A DNA stretch of 37,280 nt from JAVBNW01 sp031551255 (GCA_031551255.1 JAVBNW010000095.1:1-37280), one strand, 5' to 3'. Numbered from the stretch's first letter, positions 24,455 to 32,242 are shown. The notes: generated by a model not told the origin, from the letters alone. A program made the numbers and translations.

Positions 24455-25375
24455 ATGCCGCATAAGCATGTGCCCGAGGCAGCGGGCGAAGGGGCGCTTG
24501 CGCGCATCTCCCTGATGGACGGGGCGGCGCGCGCCTTGATCGCCCATACCACGGGCATCGCGCAGGCCGCGCAGACTACGCATGCCCTTTCCGCCACGGC
24601 GACCGCCGCGCTTGGGCGCGCGCTCATGGCGACGGCCATGCTCGCCTCCACGCTCAAGGGGGATGACGATTCTTTGACGCTCTCCGCCCGCGGCGGCGGC
24701 CCGCTGGGCTCCGTCGTGTGCGTCGCGCGGCCCGACGGGGCCGTCAAGGGCTATGTGGATCACCCATCCGTCGATCCGCCGCGGCGTGAAACGGGAAAGT
24801 TGGATGTTGGGGCCGCCGTCGGCACGGACGGCTTTTTAACGGTGATCCGCGATCTGGGCTTCGGCGAACCCTATGTGGGCAGAACGCCGCTGGTATCCGG
24901 CGAAATTGCCGAAGATGTGGCCCATTATTTGCTTCATTCGGAACAGACGCCCTCGCTGGTTGCGCTTGGGGTTTTGGTGCACGCCAAGGCCGTGCTCGGC
25001 GCGGGCGGGGCAATCGTGCAGCCCTTGCCCGGTTGCCCGGAAGATGAGCTTACAAGGCTTGAAACGCTTACTCCCGCGCTCGAGGGCATATCGCGCCTTG
25101 CCGCCGAGGCGAGCGGTGTTGTAGAGCTTGCCTCGGCTTGCCTAGGGGACATGCGTTATGAAATCCTCGAAGTATTGCCGCTTCACTACCGTTGCGATTG
25201 TTCGCGCGAGAGAATGGAGCGCGTGCTGCTCTCGCTGGGCGAGGACGAGCTGCGCGATATGATGAAGCAGCAACACGGCGCGGAGATTACCTGCCATTTT
25301 TGCACGAGCCGCTATTGGTTTGCGGAAGAAGATTTGGGGGTGCTTTTGTCGCACGCAAAAACACGAACGTTATAG
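24455..25375 (+). CDS. hslO: Redox-regulated chaperone Hsp33
   Basis: Cytoplasmic holdase of 306 residues switched on by oxidation. The zinc-binding redox switch is intact: CDC followed by CHFC 34 residues later (YRCDCSRERME..., ITCHFCTSRYWF). The substrate-binding N-terminal domain has TAALGRALMATAMLASTLKG. The length is standard. Immediately downstream of a flavin reductase gene, which fits a redox-linked pair. Confidence 0.96.
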   Translation: MPHKHVPEAAGEGALARISLMDGAARALIAHTTGIAQAAQTTHALSATATAALGRALMATAMLASTLKGDDDSLTLSARGGGPLGSVVCVARPDGAVKGYVDHPSVDPPRRETGKLDVGAAVGTDGFLTVIRDLGFGEPYVGRTPLVSGEIAEDVAHYLLHSEQTPSLVALGVLVHAKAVLGAGGAIVQPLPGCPEDELTRLETLTPALEGISRLAAEASGVVELASACLGDMRYEILEVLPLHYRCDCSRERMERVLLSLGEDELRDMMKQQHGAEITCHFCTSRYWFAEEDLGVLLSHAKTRTL

Positions 25376-25400
25376 ATGATAAACTATGTAAAATGCCATA

Positions 25401-25446
25401 AATTACGAACATTTAACTTTTATTTAGGCGTTATGTGCGGTATATT
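25401..25446 (+). promoter_or_regulatory. Possible PurR box and -10 upstream of guaA
   Basis: AATTACGAACATT (25401-25413) matches 12 of 13 positions of the Bacillus PurBox consensus AWWWCCGAACWWT as I recall it. A second ACGAAC lies at 25363-25368, in the same orientation, within the hslO end. The -10 is TATATT (25441-25446); the -35 is weak. The matches suggest purine control of guaA but are short. Confidence 0.35.
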
Positions 25447-25470
25447 GTCTTCATTAGAGGAGGATGTGCG

Positions 25471-26667
25471 ATGAAACAAGAGCTAGCGTTGGTGCTGGAT
25501 TTCGGTAAGGGCGACGCACAGGAGCTGGGCCGCAAGGTGCGTGCCCTTAGCGTGTACAGTGAAGTAAAGTGGGGAGAGACCGACAAACAAAGCATCCTTG
25601 CCATGGCGCCCAAGGCGGTGCTGCTTTCCGGCGGAGCGCCGGAGGGGTTTTCATTGGAAGGCATACCGGTGTATACAGACGGCGATCTTAAGGCCTTTAT
25701 CGCATCCGCCGGTTTCCGGCGGGATTGGACGATTGCGAATTATATTCAGGCGCAGGTTGAGGCGATTCGCGCGCAGGTAGGCTCTGGCCGTGCGCTGTGC
25801 GCGCTGAGCGGCGGCGTGGATTCCTCCGTCTCGGCCGCGCTCGTTCATCGGGCGATTGGCGCACAGCTCTCGTGCGTGTTTGTCGATCACGGCATGATGC
25901 GCAAGTACGAGCCGCAGGAGGTGCTGGCCGCGTATCGCGCCATCGGCATGGATGTGATCGCCGTGGACGCCGCCGATCGGTTTTTGACCAAGCTTTCCGG
26001 CGTAGGCGAGCCGGAGCGCAAGCGCAAGATCATCGGGGAAGAGTTTATTCGGCTGTTTGAAGAAGAGGCTCGCAAGCTGGGCGACATGAGCTTTCTGGTG
26101 CAGGGGACGATCTACCCCGACGTGCTCGAATCCGGCGTGGGAGGGGCGCACGTGAAGGCTCACCACAACGTGGGCGGCTTGCCCAAGGACATGAACTTTA
26201 CGCTCGTCGAGCCGCTCAGGGAGCTTTACAAGGACGAAGTGCGCGCAGTCGGCGAGGCGCTGGGCCTGCCCGCCTCGATGGTATGGCGCCAGCCGTTCCC
26301 CGGCCCCGGGCTGGGCGTGCGCTGCCTTGGCGAAATAACGCGCGATAAGCTCGATGTGCTGCGCGATGCGGATTTCATCCTGCGCGAGGAGATCGCCAAG
26401 GCGGGCCTCGACCGCGATATCTGGCAATACTTTGCCGTGCTGCCCCCGTTTCCTTCGGTGGGCGTGCGCGACGGCGCGCGCACGTATTCGCACGCGATCA
26501 TCCTGCGCGCGGTGCACTCCGTCGATGCGATGGCCGCCGACTGGGCGCGCATTCCGCACGAGGTGCTCGCGAAGATCTCCAAGCGCATCACCGACGAGGT
26601 GCCCAAGGTGAACCGGGTCGCCTACGATATCACCTCAAAGCCCCCGGCGACGATCGAGTGGGAATGA
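25471..26667 (+). CDS. guaA: GMP synthase lacking the glutaminase core
   Basis: GuaA converts XMP to GMP, normally using ammonia from an N-terminal glutaminase. The ATP-pyrophosphatase part is complete: P-loop LSGGVDSS (112-119), FVDHGMMRKYE, the PPase/dimerisation part with HHNVGGLPKDM and the end NRVAYDITSKPPATIEWE. The N-terminal part is only about 85 residues (LVLDFGKGDAQELGRKVRA, AVLLSGG) and then runs straight into RRDWTIANYIQAQVE. The nucleophile GICYGMQ and the HPE block are absent. Total length is 398 against about 510-525 for a full enzyme. ATG 25471 has GAGGAGGA upstream. It should use free ammonia or a partner glutaminase. The last codons lie at the probable element junction. Confidence 0.93.
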   Translation: MKQELALVLDFGKGDAQELGRKVRALSVYSEVKWGETDKQSILAMAPKAVLLSGGAPEGFSLEGIPVYTDGDLKAFIASAGFRRDWTIANYIQAQVEAIRAQVGSGRALCALSGGVDSSVSAALVHRAIGAQLSCVFVDHGMMRKYEPQEVLAAYRAIGMDVIAVDAADRFLTKLSGVGEPERKRKIIGEEFIRLFEEEARKLGDMSFLVQGTIYPDVLESGVGGAHVKAHHNVGGLPKDMNFTLVEPLRELYKDEVRAVGEALGLPASMVWRQPFPGPGLGVRCLGEITRDKLDVLRDADFILREEIAKAGLDRDIWQYFAVLPPFPSVGVRDGARTYSHAIILRAVHSVDAMAADWARIPHEVLAKISKRITDEVPKVNRVAYDITSKPPATIEWE

Positions 26668-26760
26668 TGCGCTAAACGCTGCAAGCCCTTGATACAGGCG
26701 GGTTTGTGAGGCTAAATCGAGCCTCGTGGCAACGTTTTGGCAACACTGATTGATTATCCA
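26668..26760. other. Candidate attL region with integrase arm sites
   Basis: Two copies of TGGCAAC (26727-26733, 26738-26744) spaced 11 bases, one helical turn, look like integrase arm sites. An inverted repeat GAGGCT/AGCCTC lies at 26708-26725. Composition changes from GC-rich to mixed just after the guaA stop. The 3' end of guaA is a known insertion target of integrative elements. The core crossover cannot be fixed without the right end. Confidence 0.5.
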
Positions 26761-26769
26761 TAAAGTAAA

Positions 26770-26806
26770 GAGTTAACTGATTTGAAGTGTCAGTTAGCTC
26801 TTTTTT
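26770..26806. terminator. Terminator between guaA and the repressor gene
   Basis: GAGTTAACTGA/TCAGTTAGCTC (26770-26780, 26790-26800) with one T-G pair, followed by TTTTTT. On the minus strand the stem is followed by CTTTACTTTA, so it may also serve the convergent repressor gene. Confidence 0.85.
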
Positions 26807-26819
26807 GGTTGCCGCTTAG

Positions 26820-27329
26820 TCATTCGGGAGTGTCGGTTTTCTTCTTAATCCGCAGAGCGTCAAGCGCCGCCTTGTCGCGTTCGGCTTCCATCTTCGGGTA
26901 GGTGTAGCGCCAAGCGTCGTATTCCTCTTTAGTTATCTCGCTATTTTCAAGTTTCTCGGCCTCTCGCTGCCACGCGCTGAACATTTCAAGCATAGGAAGG
27001 TAGGTTGAGCTTTTTGACTTATCCAGGCGTAGACACGGCTCCCCTTCTAGCTTTCCGATGCGGACGCCGTATAAATCCTCCAGCGCAAAAAGGGTATGCA
27101 TCAGCCCTATATAGCTGTCAATGTCCGGGAGGCTCAATGCCTGCGGGGATACCTCCAAAGCATTGGCTATCTCGTTCACCAGATTTTCCTTTGGCGTTCT
27201 GGTGCCGGATTCATATTGCGCCATGCGCACGTCGCCAGTCTTCTCGTCAAAGCCAATGGCCATGCCCAGCCATTTCTGAGTCATGCCGCGCAGATTGCGA
27301 ATGAACCTGATTCTTTCGCCAATGGCCAT
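26820..27329 (-). CDS. XRE-family repressor of the integrative element
   Basis: Protein of 169 residues. Residues 1-66 are a Cro/CI-type helix-turn-helix (IGERIRFIRNLRGMTQKWLGMAIGF, YESGTRTPKENLVNEIANALEVSP). The C-terminal half is helical and charged, possibly a dimerisation domain (EMFSAWQREAEKLENSEITKEEYDAWR). ATG 27329 has GGAGG 8 bases upstream. The divergent control region (27370-27500) holds palindromes that fit it as the repressor of integration genes. Confidence 0.9.
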   Translation of the reverse strand: MAIGERIRFIRNLRGMTQKWLGMAIGFDEKTGDVRMAQYESGTRTPKENLVNEIANALEVSPQALSLPDIDSYIGLMHTLFALEDLYGVRIGKLEGEPCLRLDKSKSSTYLPMLEMFSAWQREAEKLENSEITKEEYDAWRYTYPKMEAERDKAALDALRIKKKTDTPE

Positions 27330-27369
27330 AGCTGTTGCCTCCAATCCTCGGTGAAATGATCTCGGGATG

Positions 27370-27399
27370 AGGATAGCATATTTGCTTAGGAAACGTCAA
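27370..27399 (-). promoter_or_regulatory. Repressor promoter with operator O3
   Basis: TTGACG (27394-27399), an 18-base spacer, and TATCCT (27370-27375) on the minus strand. The spacer is an operator half-palindrome, CCTAAGCAAATATGCT on the minus strand (27375-27390). Confidence 0.75.
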
Positions 27400-27442
27400 G
27401 AGGAAATTAAACAAAAAAGTTAAATATTTTCCTGTAAACCAC

Positions 27443-27471
27443 TTGACTTAAGCAAATTGGCTTAGTATAAT
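27443..27471 (+). promoter_or_regulatory. Integration-operon promoter with operator O2
   Basis: TTGACT (27443-27448), a 17-base spacer, and consensus TATAAT (27466-27471). The spacer TAAGCAAATTGGCTTAG (27449-27465) is the operator itself. Confidence 0.8.
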
Positions 27472-27480
27472 AAGAGCAAA

Positions 27481-27500
27481 CCTAAGCATATATGCTTAGG
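27481..27500. promoter_or_regulatory. Operator O1, perfect 20-bp palindrome
   Basis: CCTAAGCATATATGCTTAGG lies just after the predicted start site of the integration promoter. The halves CTTAAGCA/CCTAAGCA and TGCTTAGG recur in O2 and O3. Confidence 0.85.
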
Positions 27501-27631
27501 CGCCATTGACAGGATGGCCATCACACGTCATGTAAAGGCGTGTCCGCCCGGGCAAATCGGAAGGCGGCCAGAAAGTATTCCGACACTAAAGAAAATAACT
27601 ATGCCCAAAGGGCCAAAAAAGGAGGAGTTGA

Positions 27632-27829
27632 ATGGCAAACAACAGTTTTATGCGGGTAGACGATGTGGCGCAGGAATTGGGAGTATCCAAGTCCTACGCC
27701 TACAAGGTCGTCCGAAAGCTCAATGCCGAGCTTCGGGAGATGGGCTATCTGACCGTAGCTGGCAGGATCAGCAAGAAGTACTTCCTGGAAAAAGTATGCT
27801 ACGGCGAAAGTGAAAGGAAGGGCTCGTAA
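27632..27829 (+). CDS. Excisionase-like helix-turn-helix protein
   Basis: DNA-binding protein of 65 residues with a MerR-like/excisionase helix-turn-helix: FMRVDDVAQELGVSKSYAYKVVRKLNAEL followed by GRISKKYF. Such proteins sit before integrases in Tn916- and ICE-type elements and direct excision. GGAGGAG precedes the ATG. It touches the integrase start (1-base overlap TAATG), so both are translated from one message. Confidence 0.85.
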   Translation: MANNSFMRVDDVAQELGVSKSYAYKVVRKLNAELREMGYLTVAGRISKKYFLEKVCYGESERKGS

Positions 27830-28911
27830 TGGCGGCTTACAAGGAATCCGACACCAACACATGGCGCGTCATCTACCGCTACACCGACTGGATGGGCGAG
27901 CGGAAGCAGACCAGCAAGCGGGGGTTCCTTACAAAAAGGGATGCCCTTGCGTGGGAACGGGAGCAGCTTCAAAAGGTTAAGGCAGACTTGGACATGACCT
28001 TTGAGAGCTTCGTGGAGACCTATACGGCTGATATGCGCAACCGTATTAAGGAAAATACCTGGGAGACCAAAGAACACATCATCCATACCAAACTGATACC
28101 CTGTTTCGGCAAACGGAAGCTATGCGATATCCAACCCAAGGACATCATCGCTTGGCAGAATGCCATGATCAACTACAAGGATGCGAACGGCAAAACATAT
28201 TCGCCCGTGTACCTGAAAACGCTCCACAATCAGCTTAGCGCGGTTTTCAACCACGCTGTCAAGTATTATGGCCTTACGGTCAATCCCGCCTCCAAGGTCG
28301 GCAACATGGGCAAGGCCAAGAACAAGGAAATGCTGTTCTGGACAAAGGACGAATACCTGAAATTCGCCGATGCGATGATGGACAAGCCCATGTCCTTCTA
28401 CGCCTTTGAAATTCTCTACTGGTGCGGCATTCGCGAGGGAGAATTGCTTGCTTTAACACCCGGTGACTTCGATTTTGAGCAAAAAACGGTATCTATCAAT
28501 AAATCCTATCAGCGGCTCAAAGGCAGGGATGTGATTACCGATCCGAAAACGCCTAAAAGCAACCGTATGATCAAGATGCCGCAATTCCTCTGCGACGAGA
28601 TGCAGGACTTCTTGAAGACGCTGTATGGCATCGAGCCAACCGACCGCATCTTCACCATTACCAAGCATTATCTTCACCATGAGATGGACAGGGGTGCGAA
28701 GGAGGCAAGTGTTAAACGGATACGAATCCACGATATTCGGCATTCTCACATTTCTTTGTTGATCGATATGGGGTTTACCGCTATCGCCATCGCGGATCGC
28801 GTCGGGCATGAGAGCATCGATATCACTTACAACTACGCGCACCTGTTCCCGTCAAGGCAAACCGAGATGGCAGATAAACTGGACTCTGAACGAGGAGAGA
28901 GGGGATTTTGA
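27829..28911 (+). CDS. int: Tyrosine recombinase integrase
   Basis: Integrase of 360 residues. An AP2-like arm-binding domain (1-50), a core-binding SAM-like domain (60-160) and the catalytic domain with R202 (GIREGE), H301-x2-R304 (HDIRHSH), H327 (GHES) and the tyrosine Y336 (TYNYAHL) are visible. All catalytic residues are present. It should insert and excise the element, possibly at the guaA end. The gene is expressed from the repressor-controlled promoter. Confidence 0.95.
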   Translation: MAAYKESDTNTWRVIYRYTDWMGERKQTSKRGFLTKRDALAWEREQLQKVKADLDMTFESFVETYTADMRNRIKENTWETKEHIIHTKLIPCFGKRKLCDIQPKDIIAWQNAMINYKDANGKTYSPVYLKTLHNQLSAVFNHAVKYYGLTVNPASKVGNMGKAKNKEMLFWTKDEYLKFADAMMDKPMSFYAFEILYWCGIREGELLALTPGDFDFEQKTVSINKSYQRLKGRDVITDPKTPKSNRMIKMPQFLCDEMQDFLKTLYGIEPTDRIFTITKHYLHHEMDRGAKEASVKRIRIHDIRHSHISLLIDMGFTAIAIADRVGHESIDITYNYAHLFPSRQTEMADKLDSERGERGF

Positions 28912-28913
28912 TT

Positions 28914-29237
28914 ATGTCGTTAAAAGTACATGACGGGCAGGGTCGCTGGAGAAACAAAACTGTGGCGTTTCGGGTGTCGCCGGAGGAGGATGCTCAGATT
29001 GAAACCGCCGTCAGGCTCTCAGGATTGACTAAGCAGGACTATATCATCAGGCGTTTGCAGGATATGGATATCGTGGTTGTTGGAAATCCAAGGGTATACA
29101 AGGCTCTGAAAAACGAGCTGGCATCCGTTCTCTGGGAGCTACAGCGCATCGCTTCGGGAGAACAGGTCGATGATGCGCTACTGAACACAATCGAGCTACT
29201 GGCTATTACGATGGATGGCATGAAGGAGGAGTGTTAA
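28914..29237 (+). CDS. MobC-like ribbon-helix-helix mobilization protein
   Basis: Protein of 107 residues. Residues 10-45 (NKTVAFRVSPEEDAQIETAV, LSGLTKQDYIIRRL) form a ribbon-helix-helix as in MobC accessory proteins, which help a relaxase at oriT. The helical C-terminal half may oligomerise. ATG 28914 was chosen over TTG 28908. The stop TAA shares a base with the next gene's ATG. Confidence 0.75.
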   Translation: MSLKVHDGQGRWRNKTVAFRVSPEEDAQIETAVRLSGLTKQDYIIRRLQDMDIVVVGNPRVYKALKNELASVLWELQRIASGEQVDDALLNTIELLAITMDGMKEEC

Positions 29238-30373
29238 TGGGTCTTACCAATGAAAAAGCGACCGCCCCGGTTTTGTCTGCTGCAACAGACAAAGGACAGC
29301 CACTCTCACAAAAACTTAACGACAGTATACCCGGAATGCGCAAAGAAAGCAATGGTGACTTTGACGCCCGACCACAGGCGAACGCCCCGGATTATCTCCA
29401 TACCGTATCACTCACGGAGTTGTTCGACACGGTGTATCCGCCCAAGGCACAAGTAGTCGAAAACTTTCTTGTCGCTGGAGCCTATCTGTTTGTCGGAGCG
29501 CCGAAGGTCGGCAAATCCTTCTTCGTGGCGCAACTTGGCTACCATGTGAGCAGCGGAATGCCCTTGTGGGATTATCCCACCCACAAGGGTGCCGTACTCT
29601 ACCTCGCGCTGGAAGACAATCATTCGAGGCTGCAAAAGAGAATCTCCCGCATGTTTGGCACGGATGGCACCGATAACTATCACCTCGCTACCGACGCAAA
29701 AAACTGGCGGGAAGGGCTGGATGGTCAACTTAGCCGGTTCATGCGGGAGCATCCCGACACAAAGCTCATCATCATCGATACCCTGCAAAAAACCCGGGAG
29801 GTTGGGGGCGAAAAATATAGCTATGCCAGCGATTACGAGATCGTAACGCATTTCAAGCACTTCGCTGACCGGCATAACATATGTGTACTTCTCGTCCACC
29901 ATTCCCGCAAACAAGGCGCAGAAGATATCTTCGATACCATTTCCGGCACAAACGGGTTGCTCGGCGCAGCGGATGGCGCACTAATCATGCAAAAGGGGAA
30001 ACGTACCGAAAACGAAGCGGTGATAGAGATTGTTGGTCGGGATTTTCAAGATCAACGGCTACATCTCCTGTTCGACCGGGAACGTTGCATTTGGCAGTTG
30101 ACCAAATCGGAAACAGAACTCTGGGTTGAACCGCCCGATCCGTTGTTAGAAGCGGTCTCAAAATTGGTTGCACCGGAATGCCCCGAATGGAGCGGCAACG
30201 CATCTGAACTAATGGAACGGCTTGGAGCGCTCTGTATGCAGCCCAATGTGCTGACGCGAAAGCTTAACATTGGAGCGGACAGGTTATGGAACGAGTACGG
30301 TATTCGCTTCGAATCAATCCGCTCTCATGCTGGACGAAGCGTAAGGCTGATGCTCGACAGGCCGACGACGTGA
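29237..30373 (+). CDS. RecA-like AAA ATPase (AAA_25/RepA-type)
   Basis: ATPase of 378 residues in the family of plasmid RepA-type hexameric helicases. Walker A is GAPKVGKSF (87-95), Walker B is LIIIDTLQK, and the lysine-histidine block VLLVHHSRK follows. The first 60 residues are unstructured; the C-terminal 80 are a separate helical domain (GNASELMERLGALCMQPNVL). It is common next to Mob genes in clostridial elements, where it may support replication after excision. GGAGGA precedes the start. Confidence 0.85.
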   Translation: MGLTNEKATAPVLSAATDKGQPLSQKLNDSIPGMRKESNGDFDARPQANAPDYLHTVSLTELFDTVYPPKAQVVENFLVAGAYLFVGAPKVGKSFFVAQLGYHVSSGMPLWDYPTHKGAVLYLALEDNHSRLQKRISRMFGTDGTDNYHLATDAKNWREGLDGQLSRFMREHPDTKLIIIDTLQKTREVGGEKYSYASDYEIVTHFKHFADRHNICVLLVHHSRKQGAEDIFDTISGTNGLLGAADGALIMQKGKRTENEAVIEIVGRDFQDQRLHLLFDRERCIWQLTKSETELWVEPPDPLLEAVSKLVAPECPEWSGNASELMERLGALCMQPNVLTRKLNIGADRLWNEYGIRFESIRSHAGRSVRLMLDRPTT

Positions 30374-30450
30374 CGATATGACGGTCGTGACGGTATTTTG
30401 CGAGATAATGGCGCTATGAAATATATCGTCACGATCGACACGGCCGTCAT
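30370..30450. other. Candidate origin of transfer (oriT)
   Basis: Five TGACG/CGTCA boxes are packed in 81 bases (TGACG at 30371, 30379, 30388; CGTCA at 30427, 30445). They form two inverted repeats: GTGACGATAT (30370-30379) with ATATCGTCAC (30423-30432), and ATGACGGTCGTG (30378-30389) with CACGGCCGTCAT (30439-30450). It lies between the ATPase and the relaxase gene. The nick site is not identifiable. Confidence 0.5.
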
Positions 30451-30489
30451 GGGAAACAAGCTAAAATCCGAAGGAAGATGAATCGTGGC

Positions 30490-30519
30490 GAGCGCTTTGC
30501 ATGGGCGAAGCGCTCTTTT
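30490..30519 (+). terminator. Terminator before the relaxase gene
   Basis: Perfect 8-bp stem GAGCGCTT/AAGCGCTC (30490-30497, 30508-30515) followed by TTTTCTTTC. It separates the integration operon from the relaxase gene. Confidence 0.7.
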
Positions 30520-30583
30520 CTTTCTCGGCAGGTATCTCCGACGCAACCAATCTATGCTTACCGACCGAAAAAAGGAGAGCATT

Positions 30584-31543
30584 ATGGCCTACGCTATATT
30601 ACGGTTCTCAAAACAGCGCGGCGGTTCCGCGCGAGCGCTGGAAGCCCATCACGAACGTAAGAAGGAAGCATACAAGAGCAATCCTGACATCGACCCAAAT
30701 CGCAGCGCCGAAAACGTCCATCTCATCCGCGCTTCTACCAGCTACAACCGCGAGATCGGTTCCCGCATCCAGAGCGCCGGATGCAAAGTGCGCAAGGATA
30801 GTGTGAAATTCATCGATACTCTGATAACCGCCAGTCCTGAATTTTTCAGCTTCAAGCCTCCAGAGAAGAAGCGCGAGTTTTTCGTTCACGCGCTGGAGTT
30901 CGTCAAGGCAAGAGTTGGAGCAGGAAACATCTTCGTGGCCGTGGTTCACATGGATGAAAAGACGCCGCACATGCACCTGTGCTTCACGCCCATCACGCCG
31001 GACAATCGGCTTTCAGCCAAGGAGATCATGGGTAATCGACCGAAAATGGTGGAATGGCAGGACGCTTTTCATGCGCATATGTCAGAGCGCTGGCCGGAGC
31101 TAGAGCGTGGTCAACCCGCCGCCGAAACCAAGCGCGAGCATATCCCCGTAAGGCTGTTCAAACAGGCCGTAAAGCTTGACAATCATATGGAGATAATAGA
31201 GAGGCTTCTTGGCGATATCAACGTCTTTAACGCCACCAGGAAGCGTCAGGAGGCACTTGATGAACTGGCCAAGCTTCTGCCCGCCGCAGAAGGTTTCAGC
31301 GCACAAGTGAAGCAAGCGCAAAGCTCAATTGATTATGTGGTCTCGAGGAACAAAACCTTGCAGGACAGGCTTGATGATAAGGACGAACAGCTTCGCAAAA
31401 AGGAGGAAGCCGTTATGAATAAGAACATTGAAGCACAGCGGCTTCAAGAGAGTGTGCGACGATATGAGCGGCTGCTTTCTCGCATACCGCCTGAAATCCT
31501 GGAGCAAGTAAAAACATCTCAAAAAACTCATCAAGCCAGGTAA
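30584..31543 (+). CDS. mobV: MobV-family relaxase (Mob/Pre)
   Basis: Relaxase of 319 residues that nicks oriT for conjugative transfer. The N-terminal MAYAILRFSK, the metal-binding HMDEKTPHMH (122-131) followed by FTPI, and the asparagine-rich start region NPDIDPNRSAENVHL match MobV/Pre proteins. The C-terminal third is coiled coil (DKDEQLRKKEEAVMNKNIEA). GGAGAG lies 4 bases before ATG 30584; the longer frame from 30485 would cross the terminator. The length is at the short end for the family. Confidence 0.92.
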   Translation: MAYAILRFSKQRGGSARALEAHHERKKEAYKSNPDIDPNRSAENVHLIRASTSYNREIGSRIQSAGCKVRKDSVKFIDTLITASPEFFSFKPPEKKREFFVHALEFVKARVGAGNIFVAVVHMDEKTPHMHLCFTPITPDNRLSAKEIMGNRPKMVEWQDAFHAHMSERWPELERGQPAAETKREHIPVRLFKQAVKLDNHMEIIERLLGDINVFNATRKRQEALDELAKLLPAAEGFSAQVKQAQSSIDYVVSRNKTLQDRLDDKDEQLRKKEEAVMNKNIEAQRLQESVRRYERLLSRIPPEILEQVKTSQKTHQAR

Positions 31544-31550
31544 ATGGGGA

Positions 31551-31596
31551 TTGACTTTCATGCGCATGGAAGTGTATGATAAACATGCGCATGAAA
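31551..31596 (+). promoter_or_regulatory. Promoter with nested palindromic operators of the CopG-like gene
   Basis: TTGACT (31551-31556), an 18-base spacer, and TATGAT (31575-31580). The inverted repeat TTTCATGCGCATG (31556-31568) and CATGCGCATGAAA (31584-31596) flanks the -10; each arm holds the palindrome CATGCGCATG. Autorepression by the encoded ribbon-helix-helix protein is likely. Confidence 0.75.
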
Positions 31597-31609
31597 GTGA
31601 GGTGAATCC

Positions 31610-31792
31610 ATGGCGCAAAAGAAGATGGGACGTCCACCTTCTGGAGATAAGCCCATGAAAAGCAGAATCTTTGTGTTGGTCAGCGAGGAGACGCAGGAAA
31701 AGCTGGATAAATGCAAAGAGGTTCTGGACACAACCGCATCGGATATAGTCCGCAAGGGCATCGACAAGGTGTATGACGATCTCAAGAAATGA
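31610..31792 (+). CDS. CopG-like ribbon-helix-helix regulator
   Basis: Protein of 60 residues. KSRIFVLVSEETQEKLDKCKEVLDTTASDIVRKGIDKVYDDL is a ribbon-helix-helix: a beta strand (SRIFVLVS) and two helices. The basic N-terminus is MAQKKMGRPPSGDKP. Probably autoregulated through the palindromes just upstream (31556-31596), as CopG-type copy control proteins are. No second gene is cotranscribed at once, so it is unlikely to be an antitoxin with an adjacent toxin. Confidence 0.85.
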   Translation: MAQKKMGRPPSGDKPMKSRIFVLVSEETQEKLDKCKEVLDTTASDIVRKGIDKVYDDLKK

Positions 31793-31936
31793 AGCGGAAG
31801 TGACGGTCACTCGCAAAAGCTACACGCCACTTCCCACTACAGCCGCCCCAAAGAGGCAAACCGCGTAAATATTGTACCATGCGCGGCACGTCCCTTCAAG
31901 GCGCTGTGGAACATTACGCCGAAAGGACAATGTTTT

Positions 31937-32242
31937 ATGAGCAAGCTGCTATGGCATATATACTATGGACGCATCCGGCCCTTTGAACGCAATTTTCCGG
32001 TTAACCCCGAGAGCATCCCTTGGCAGAAGCGGTATGACGAGGAGATTGCTTACATCGAAAGCAAACTGTCCGAGGAAGATCACAAACGGTTGGATAAGCT
32101 GCTGACCGCCCAAAACAATCTCAATGGTATTGAGGATGAAGACGTCTTCGAAGACGGTTTCTGCTTTGGTGCGTCGGTCATCATGGAGATACTCATAGGT
32201 AGGGAACGGATTCTCCTTCAAGCTGATAAACCGGTTGGGTAG
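31937..32242 (+). CDS. DUF6809-like hypothetical protein
   Basis: Protein of 101 residues, acidic, with the start LLWHIYYGRIRPFERNF and the end FEDGFCFGASVIMEILIG, a pattern I recognise from small proteins of clostridial mobile elements (DUF6809). No enzymatic motif, function unknown. AAAGGA lies before the ATG. A terminator follows 25 bases after the stop. Confidence 0.75.
   Translation: MSKLLWHIYYGRIRPFERNFPVNPESIPWQKRYDEEIAYIESKLSEEDHKRLDKLLTAQNNLNGIEDEDVFEDGFCFGASVIMEILIGRERILLQADKPVG

Larger units (their letters stand above)
27330..27631. other. Divergent control region and untranslated leader
   Basis: The gap between repressor and excisionase-like gene carries two divergent promoters and three operators, described separately. 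After operator O1, positions 27501-27631 are a leader with no supported ORF; it ends in GGAGGAG before ATG 27632. Confidence 0.7.

Noticed and set aside
27514..27813. ORF of 99 codons in front of and over the excisionase-like gene
   Set aside because: It lacks a ribosome site and most of it overlaps the supported gene in another frame.
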